From positions 2,522,501 to 2,586,500 of the forward strand of contig NZ_CABVGP010000001.1 of assembly GCF_902497555.1 (NCBI RefSeq): a stretch of 64,000 nt of DNA. Reading direction: 5' to 3'. The notes under the pieces are model-generated. The model made no database searches. It saw only the letters and a list, made by a program, of their open reading frames with translations, and was not told the origin of the DNA. Source of the stretch: Amycolatopsis camponoti. Lineage in GTDB: Bacteria; Actinomycetota; Actinomycetes; Mycobacteriales; Pseudonocardiaceae. The position numbers were made by a program, and so were the translations under genes. Numbering within the stretch: position 1 is the first letter of the stretch; every line of letters begins with the position of its first letter. Shown here piece after piece: positions 54,170-64,000 of the stretch.

Positions 54170-54514
54170 TTACCGGGCGGCCACCCGGAAGAGGGCGGGG
54201 ATCAGGATCAGCAGCGGGACCGTGAGCCAGTAGGCCACGGCCTTGAGCTTCGGTGCCCGGAAAGCGAACAAGGCGTTCAGGCCGAACACGACCAGTCCCG
54301 TGAACAGCAAGAAGAGGAGGCCGAGCGTGATCACGAGCCCGGCGCCGTCGTCGACCACCGTCGGGTCGAGTTCCGCCCAGCCCAGCTCGCCCGCGATGAC
54401 CTGGAACGCCAGCAGGGACCACATGATCGGGTAGGAGCACGGGATCGCCAGCAGCAGGTTGAGGGGAACGCCGATCAACCAGACCTGATGGGGGCGGAGC
54501 CGGCCACGGACCAT
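54170..54514 (-). CDS. Three-span membrane protein, unknown function
   Basis: A 114-residue protein with spans VWLIGVPLNLLLAIPCSYPIMWSLLAF, LVITLGLLFLLFTGLVVFGLNALFAF and AYWLTVPLLILIPALF. The start is the ATG at 54514 (MVRGRLRPHQ), close to the first span. No family recognised. Convergent with the Rieske gene (21 bp between stops). Confidence 0.72.
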   Translation of the reverse strand: MVRGRLRPHQVWLIGVPLNLLLAIPCSYPIMWSLLAFQVIAGELGWAELDPTVVDDGAGLVITLGLLFLLFTGLVVFGLNALFAFRAPKLKAVAYWLTVPLLILIPALFRVAAR

Positions 54515-54641
54515 GCGGTCATCCTGCCGGAGTGCGGCACGGCCAGGCCACCCGGTGCGCGGCCCTGACGGGACCGTCGTGGCGGAGCGGGCCGTCACCC
54601 CCGAACCGGGAGGGTGACGGCCCGCCGACGAGAAGCGAAGC

Positions 54642-55790
54642 TCAGCCGCGAGCCGCGGCCACCGTCGCCGCGGCCCGCTGGTCGGTGGCCGGCGGCATCA
54701 GTTTCGGGTACTCCTTCTGGAACTTCTCGATCATCGTGGCGGACGGGACGATCCGGTTCGGGTTGCCCTGGTTCGTCGCCTGCTTCTCGCCCCAGGCACC
54801 GGCGGCCTTGCGCTGGTCGGGGGTGCCGTGGCTGTGGAAGCAGTCACCGATGGAGGCGTCGAGGTAGATGACCTCCTGCTGGGTGCGGGCGTTCCACGCG
54901 AAGCCCTTGGCGTGCGCGACGAAGTAGCCGCCGTAGGCGTCGGGACCCATCTCGGAGGACTCGTTGCGCGGGTAGTTCTCGTGGGCGAAGTCGACCTGGT
55001 GGCCGTACTCGTGGCCGACCACGGACTCCACCGAGACGTCGTCGAACCCGAGGTGGTCGACGACGTCGAGCAGGCCGTCGCCGAGCGCCACGCGCTTGCC
55101 CCCGAGGCTGTCGGCCGGTGCGGAGAACGCGTTCAGGGTGATCAGCGGGTTGCGGCCACCCTGCATTCCCGGCACTTCGTAGAGCACCTTGGTGGCGAGC
55201 GTGGCGGCGGCCTTCACCTTGGCCGGCGCGAGGCCGAGGCTGAAGGTCTGCGCCATCTTCGCCTGGCTGCCGAGATCGGTGCCCTTCCAGGCGACGAGCT
55301 GGATGTTCCAGCTTTCGATGTCCCAGAAGCCGCGCAGCTTGTCGATCGTGGCCGTGGCGCGCGGGGTGTACTGGCCGTCGGTGCCGAAGACCTGCGTGGT
55401 CTTGTCGGACGCGACGCCCTGCACGTAGAGCTGGCTGAGCCCCGACAGTGCGTCGAGCGCCTGGCCCTCGAGCGGGGTGAGCTGGGACGCGAGCTGGTTC
55501 GCGTACGTCAGCAGCGAACCTTCGGTGCAGCCCGGGATCGGGCCTTCCGCGGCCCGGCTCCGGGGGCCGATCCGCGGGACGGGCGACTCGATGAGCCGGT
55601 CGACGCCGCGCAGAGCGTCCGCCGGCAGCCCGTTGTAGAGGTCGACGACGTCCTGGTACAGCTGAGCGACGTCCTGCTCGACGGTGGATGGTGCCGCCGC
55701 GGCCGCGGGAACGGCCGTGGCGAGCGCGAGTGCCGCAGCGGTGCCCGCGGCTGCGAGCGTCCTGCCGAGAAATCTGGTCCGGTCGGGCAA
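54642..55790 (-). CDS. Secreted zinc metallopeptidase-like protein
   Basis: A ~382-residue exported protein. The start is most likely TTG at 55790 (AGGGG upstream), giving a signal peptide that ends near AVPAAAAA; an ATG at 55898 would precede it by 36 residues. Zinc site: VVGHEYGHQVDFAHEN (HExxH). The N-terminal half is helical (QDVAQLYQDVVDLYNGLPADALRG). Two Cys pairs may form disulphides. Similar proteins in actinomycetes are annotated as neutral zinc metallopeptidases; substrate unknown. Confidence 0.82.
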   Translation of the reverse strand: MPDRTRFLGRTLAAAGTAAALALATAVPAAAAAPSTVEQDVAQLYQDVVDLYNGLPADALRGVDRLIESPVPRIGPRSRAAEGPIPGCTEGSLLTYANQLASQLTPLEGQALDALSGLSQLYVQGVASDKTTQVFGTDGQYTPRATATIDKLRGFWDIESWNIQLVAWKGTDLGSQAKMAQTFSLGLAPAKVKAAATLATKVLYEVPGMQGGRNPLITLNAFSAPADSLGGKRVALGDGLLDVVDHLGFDDVSVESVVGHEYGHQVDFAHENYPRNESSEMGPDAYGGYFVAHAKGFAWNARTQQEVIYLDASIGDCFHSHGTPDQRKAAGAWGEKQATNQGNPNRIVPSATMIEKFQKEYPKLMPPATDQRAAATVAAARG

Positions 55791-55941
55791 GGTGGTTCCC
55801 CTCTTCGGTTTCCGGTTCAAGATCACGAAGCACCGCCACGGTAGGGCGGTAATTGGCGGCAGAACCGGCGTGCAGGCGAGAAGCCCGGAATGGCTCACGC
55901 CTTTCGGAGGGTTTTCACCGTGCGGACATCGGCCGAAAGTA

Positions 55942-56874
55942 CTAGGCCGGGCCGATGCGCAGGACGAGCTTGCCGCCGGGGCGCTGCGACTGGCTCAGCT
56001 CGATGGCCTCGCGCCAGCCGGCGAGGGGAATGACGCGGGCGACCGGGATGCCGAAGCGGCCCTCGGCGGCGAGCCGGGCGCACTCCCCGATGACCTCGTA
56101 GCGGTGGGCGAGGGGTCCCTCGGTGAACGCGTCGCGGGCGCCGGACTCGCGGGCGGCGGCGAGGTTGCTGATGGTCAGGATGTGCCGGGGGTCGGTGACC
56201 GTGCGGAGGAGTTCGGGGATGGTGGCGTCGTCGGGCGGCGAGACGTCGAGGACGACGTCGACGGGTCCCCCCGCCAGTTCGCGTACCCGGTCGGCCATGC
56301 CCTCGCCGTAGGGGGTGACCTCGGCTCCGGTGGCGCGCAAGGCCTCGGTGTGGGTGAGGCCCGCGGTGGTGATCACCCGCGCGCCGGACCGCCGGGCGAG
56401 CTGCACGGCGGCGAAGCCGGTGGTGGTGCCGCCTCCGCTGACGAGCAGGGTCGTGTCGGCGGTGATGCCCAGCAGGTCCAGACCGCGCTGAGCGGTCTCC
56501 ACGGCCATGGGCAGTGCGGCGGCGGCCGCCGGTTCGAGTGCGGGTGGCCGCGGGAACCAGACGTCGAGCACCGCGTGGCCGGAGGCGCCCGCGGTCGGTC
56601 CGGTGAAGGGGGCGGGACCGAAGACGGCGTCCCCGAGCCGGACACCGGTCACGTCCTCGCCGATGGCGTCGACGGTGCCGGCGACCTCGAGCCCGACCCC
56701 GCGGGGCAGGTCGCCGGGGTACAGGCCCCGGCACAGGGACAAGTCGGCCGGGTTGATCGTGCAGACCTCGACGGCGACCCGGACCTGCCCCGGGGCCGGC
56801 CGTGGCGGCTCGGCCTCCTCGAGCCGCAGGACGTCGAGGGGGTCACCGGTGTGGTGGAAACGCAGGGTGCGCAT
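55942..56874 (-). CDS. Zinc-binding-type NADP-dependent oxidoreductase (MDR)
   Basis: A 310-residue medium-chain reductase: GroES domain (VEVCTINPADLSLCRGLYPGDLPRGVGLEVAGTVDAIGEDVTG), Rossmann segment LLVSGGGTTTGFAAVQLARRSGARVI, C-terminus GGKLVLRIG. The zinc ligands are absent. The start at 56874 has the usual MRTLRFHHTG. Divergent from a TetR gene with two operators between; it is the likely regulated gene. Confidence 0.9.
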   Translation of the reverse strand: MRTLRFHHTGDPLDVLRLEEAEPPRPAPGQVRVAVEVCTINPADLSLCRGLYPGDLPRGVGLEVAGTVDAIGEDVTGVRLGDAVFGPAPFTGPTAGASGHAVLDVWFPRPPALEPAAAAALPMAVETAQRGLDLLGITADTTLLVSGGGTTTGFAAVQLARRSGARVITTAGLTHTEALRATGAEVTPYGEGMADRVRELAGGPVDVVLDVSPPDDATIPELLRTVTDPRHILTISNLAAARESGARDAFTEGPLAHRYEVIGECARLAAEGRFGIPVARVIPLAGWREAIELSQSQRPGGKLVLRIGPA

Positions 56875-56898
56875 GAGGATCTCCGCGGATCGAGTAAT

Positions 56899-56914
56899 GA
56901 CAGCAGATGCTGTC
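56899..56914. promoter_or_regulatory. TetR operator 1 (GACAGCA-NN-TGCTGTC)
   Basis: Perfect 7-2-7 palindrome (centre GA), 25 bp upstream of the oxidoreductase ATG. Matches operator 2 in both arms. Confidence 0.75.
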
Positions 56915-56938
56915 GTCACTCGACGGTAGCACAGTGAT

Positions 56939-56954
56939 GACAGCATCTGCTGTC
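56939..56954. promoter_or_regulatory. TetR operator 2 (GACAGCA-NN-TGCTGTC)
   Basis: Perfect 7-2-7 palindrome (centre TC), exactly 40 bp from operator 1 and directly before TATGCT (56957-56962), a likely -10 of the TetR gene. Fits autorepression. Confidence 0.78.
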
Positions 56955-56968
56955 GCTATGCTGGGGGC

Positions 56969-57571
56969 ATGGCGCGTTGGGAGGGCAACACCCGTGAGCG
57001 GCTCGAACGGGCGGCGTTGGAGCTGTTCCGCGATCAGGGCTACGACCGCACGACGGTCGCGCAGATCGCCGGGCACGCCGGACTCACCGAGCGGTCGTTC
57101 TACCGCTGGTTCACCGACAAGCGGGAGGTGCTGTTCGCCGGGGACGAACTGCAGGCCTGCCTGGAAGCCGGCATCGCCGAGGTGCCCGCCGGAACGGGCG
57201 CGCTCGCGACGCTGATGGCCGCGTTCACCGCGGTCCCCGAAGTGCTGCGTCCCCCCGAAATGCTGATCGAGCTGCGCGCCGTCATCGCGGACAACCCGCC
57301 GCTGCGGGAACGCAGCTTGATCAAGGAGGCGATGCTGTCCGAGGTGACCACGGCGGCGCTGTGCCGCCGTGGCCACGACGAGCACACCGCGCGGCTGGCC
57401 ACCGCACTCGGCATGGCGATCCTGGGGTCGGCCACCAGGCGATGGGTGCTCGGTGAGCGGGCCGACTTCGCCGACCTGCTCGCCGGCAGTGCTGCCGATC
57501 TCGTTGCCGTTGCTGCCGACCTGCCACCTGGTCAGGGTCACAGCGGGAAGGCGCCGAGGAAAACGAGGTAG
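56969..57571 (+). CDS. TetR family transcriptional regulator
   Basis: A 200-residue repressor: HTH in RLERAALELFRDQGYDRTTVAQIAGHAGLTERSFYRWFTDKREVLF, typical TetR. The C-terminal domain is helical (LRPPEMLIELRAVIADNPPLRERSLIKEAMLSEV). GGGGG lies 3 bases before the ATG, and the transcript start would be very close to it. It is divergent from the oxidoreductase and sits beside two palindromes, so it very likely represses both. Ligand unknown. Confidence 0.92.
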   Translation: MARWEGNTRERLERAALELFRDQGYDRTTVAQIAGHAGLTERSFYRWFTDKREVLFAGDELQACLEAGIAEVPAGTGALATLMAAFTAVPEVLRPPEMLIELRAVIADNPPLRERSLIKEAMLSEVTTAALCRRGHDEHTARLATALGMAILGSATRRWVLGERADFADLLAGSAADLVAVAADLPPGQGHSGKAPRKTR

Positions 57572-57652
57572 CCGCGGCCAAAGCGAGATTTCGGCCCTCG
57601 GTACCCGGTCCGCGCTGCTGGTTGCGGCTCGACGTGCCGTTCGACGACCGTT

Positions 57653-57691
57653 GCCGAGGAACCCAGCCGTTGGGCGGCTGGGTTCCTCGGC
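57653..57691. terminator. Long stem-loop between convergent genes
   Basis: Perfect 17-bp arms around a 5-nt loop (TTGGG), between the TetR stop at 57571 and the GH62 stop at 57705. No T-run, as is common for actinomycete terminators; likely acts on both strands. Confidence 0.75.
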
Positions 57692-57704
57692 CGGCTGACA
57701 CCGG

Positions 57705-59222
<1,518 letters not shown>

Positions 59223-59379
59223 TTGGTCGCGCCAGCCTGGACTTCCGAGCCGGACGTTGTCAATCGAAGCGGCCGAGGGCCGGAGATGCCGGACGCCGGG
59301 TCCGGCGACCTCGCACCTCAGGGCCGCGCATTCGGTCCACAAAGGACAGTCGAGTCGTGAAAGTTACATCCGCGCCGCC

Positions 59380-59952
59380 TTACCGGCCGGCCCGCCCGGG
59401 CCCCGCCTTCTCCAGCACCCGCAGGAAAGCGCGGGACCACTCGGGCAGGTCCGGCCACCCGCGGCAGGACACCATCGCGCCGTCGACGACGTCGGGCGCG
59501 TCGGCGAACGTCGCGCCGGCGAGCTCCATGTCCGCCTTCAGCGGGGGGAAGGCGGCCGTGGTGCGGCCGCGCAGCAGTCCCAAGGCCGCCGGGATCTGCG
59601 CGCCGTGGCAGATCGTGCCGACCGGGAGGTCGCGCTCGAAGAAGTGCGTGACGACGCGCGCCACGTCCGGGTCGGTCCGGAGGTACTCGGGGGCCCGCCC
59701 GCCGGGGATCACGAGGGCGTCGAACGCGCCCGGGTCCACGTCGGCGAACGCCAGGTCGACCGGCAGCAGGTGTCCCGGCTTCTCGGTGTAGGCGTCCCAC
59801 CCGGGTTCGAAGTCGTGGACGACCAGGTGCACCGGACGCGTCGTGGGGGCGGCCACGACCGCCTCGTGGCCGCCCTCGCGCAACCGGAAGATCGGGTACA
59901 TCGAGTCGAGCTCCTCGGCGGCGTCGCCGGTCAGGACCAGTACCCGTGCCAT
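59380..59952 (-). CDS. DJ-1/PfpI family protein
   Basis: A 190-residue protein of the DJ-1/PfpI fold. The nucleophile elbow is GTICHGAQIPAALG (Cys with adjacent His), and the Glu-equivalent region is in LTGDAAEELDSMYPIFRLREGGH. Members are proteases, glyoxalases or chaperones; the activity cannot be told from sequence. It lies between polysaccharide genes, 16 bp from the esterase gene's stop. Confidence 0.88.
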   Translation of the reverse strand: MARVLVLTGDAAEELDSMYPIFRLREGGHEAVVAAPTTRPVHLVVHDFEPGWDAYTEKPGHLLPVDLAFADVDPGAFDALVIPGGRAPEYLRTDPDVARVVTHFFERDLPVGTICHGAQIPAALGLLRGRTTAAFPPLKADMELAGATFADAPDVVDGAMVSCRGWPDLPEWSRAFLRVLEKAGPGRAGR

Positions 59953-59968
59953 GGTCGTCCCCTTCGGA

Positions 59969-63530
<3,562 letters not shown>

Positions 63531-63623
63531 TCAACTGCGGGAACGCATGTAAGTTTCACCCATGTTTCGCGGGAGTTGACGGGACCGGTCGACCGCGAGG
63601 TAAGGTCACTGTCCGGTGCCCGG

Positions 63624-63636
63624 TGAGTCATACTCA
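63624..63636. promoter_or_regulatory. GntR operator-like site near gntR start
   Basis: Perfect dyad TGAGT-CAT-ACTCA ending 4 bases before the GTG of the GntR gene, suited to autorepression. Confidence 0.65.
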
Positions 63637-63640
63637 TCGG

Positions 63641-64000
63641 GTGACTCGCAACGAGGAAGCCGCGCCGTACCGGCCCGGCTACGAAATCGTGGCCGAGCAG
63701 CTGCTGAACCTGATCGCCGAACTGCGGCTGCGGCCCGGCGACCGGATGCCGACCGAGGTCGAGCTGGCGGCGCGGGTGGGGAGCAGCCGGACCGTGGTGC
63801 GGGAGGCCGTCAAGATCCTCTCGGCGATCGGCCGGGTGCGAGCGCACAAGGGACGTGGGCTGTATGTGTCCGACGACGAAGGCATGCTCGGCGCTTCCCG
63901 CTGGGGCGGGTTCTTCCTGCCCGCCGACCTCGACCACGTCTACATGCTCTTCGAGTTCCGCCGCGTCCAGGAGACCGCGTCCAGCAGGCTCGCGGCGACC
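63641..64000 (+). CDS. GntR/FadR family regulator, 5' part (cut by window end)
   Basis: The first 120 residues of a FadR-type regulator, from GTG at 63641. The winged helix is complete: YEIVAEQLLNLIAELRLRPGDRMPTEVELAARVGSSRTVVREAVKILSAIGRVRAHKGRGLYV. The FCD effector domain begins (DLDHVYMLFEFRRVQETASSRLA) and runs off the window. It likely controls the divergent beta-helix/esterase transcript in response to a sugar acid or similar inducer. Confidence 0.9.
   Translation, partial: MTRNEEAAPYRPGYEIVAEQLLNLIAELRLRPGDRMPTEVELAARVGSSRTVVREAVKILSAIGRVRAHKGRGLYVSDDEGMLGASRWGGFFLPADLDHVYMLFEFRRVQETASSRLAAT

Overview
The window is about 70% GC with near-universal G/C at third codon positions, many GTG/TTG starts, ATGA-type overlaps, TAT-type and Ala-rich signal peptides, F420-linked enzymes and CBM13-fused secreted hydrolases. 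This points to a filamentous actinomycete chromosome, most likely Pseudonocardiaceae (Amycolatopsis-like). That assignment is by gene style and content, not by a database match. I see no rRNA, tRNA, CRISPR array, prophage or intact insertion sequence.

Region 1 (1-7.9 kb) is a set of small redox enzymes, each beside its own regulator: a truncated SDR, a LysR divergent from two overlapping SDRs, a TetR divergent from an aldo/keto reductase, a quinone-oxidoreductase-like enzyme divergent from a second TetR, and an AraC regulator. The two TetR loci share a CGGA-N6-TCCG palindrome. Region 2 (8.1-15.6 kb) is a complete aldoxime-to-acyl-CoA operon: amidase, cobalt-type nitrile hydratase (beta, alpha, accessory protein), a CbtB/CbtA cobalt transporter, a 2Fe-2S ferredoxin-like protein, haem aldoxime dehydratase and an acyl-CoA synthetase. 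The divergent AraC regulator is the likely controller. Region 3 (15.7-20.8 kb) holds a methyltransferase, MarR, a secreted alpha/beta hydrolase and an XRE regulator/oxidoreductase pair.

Region 4 (21.2-32.9 kb) is the least conventional part. It encodes two YcnI (DUF1775) proteins, a CopC-CopD fusion, a PepSY membrane protein, a PDR-type flavin/2Fe-2S reductase, a proline-rich anchored protein, a 772-residue secreted protein joining a cupredoxin-like segment to a beta-propeller, another anchored secreted protein, and two IS630-derived proteins that appear to have lost their catalytic residues. It looks like an extracytoplasmic copper system, but three of its domains lack the textbook copper ligands. 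It is my main candidate for an undescribed system.

Region 5 (33-36.7 kb) has an FAD monooxygenase divergent from a double Lrp regulator, then an F420-dependent oxidoreductase. Region 6 (36.7-44.6 kb) is a galactoside-utilisation block: a GH59 galactocerebrosidase-like enzyme divergent from a GH2 enzyme and a PQQ-type sugar dehydrogenase. Region 7 (44.7-46.4 kb) has a small ACT-domain protein behind an Ile-rich leader peptide, a hydrolase and a small membrane protein. Region 8 (46.5-54.1 kb) is an isorenieratene-type carotenoid operon (crtE-I-B-Yc-Yd-T-U, all overlapping or abutting) divergent from a Rieske protein. Region 9 (54.2-57.6 kb) holds a membrane protein, a secreted zinc metallopeptidase, and an oxidoreductase/TetR pair with two identical-arm operators. 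Region 10 (57.7-64 kb) is a second polysaccharide block: GH62 arabinofuranosidase, DJ-1/PfpI protein, SGNH esterase, beta-helix enzyme (three of them carrying CBM13), and a divergent GntR regulator cut by the window edge.
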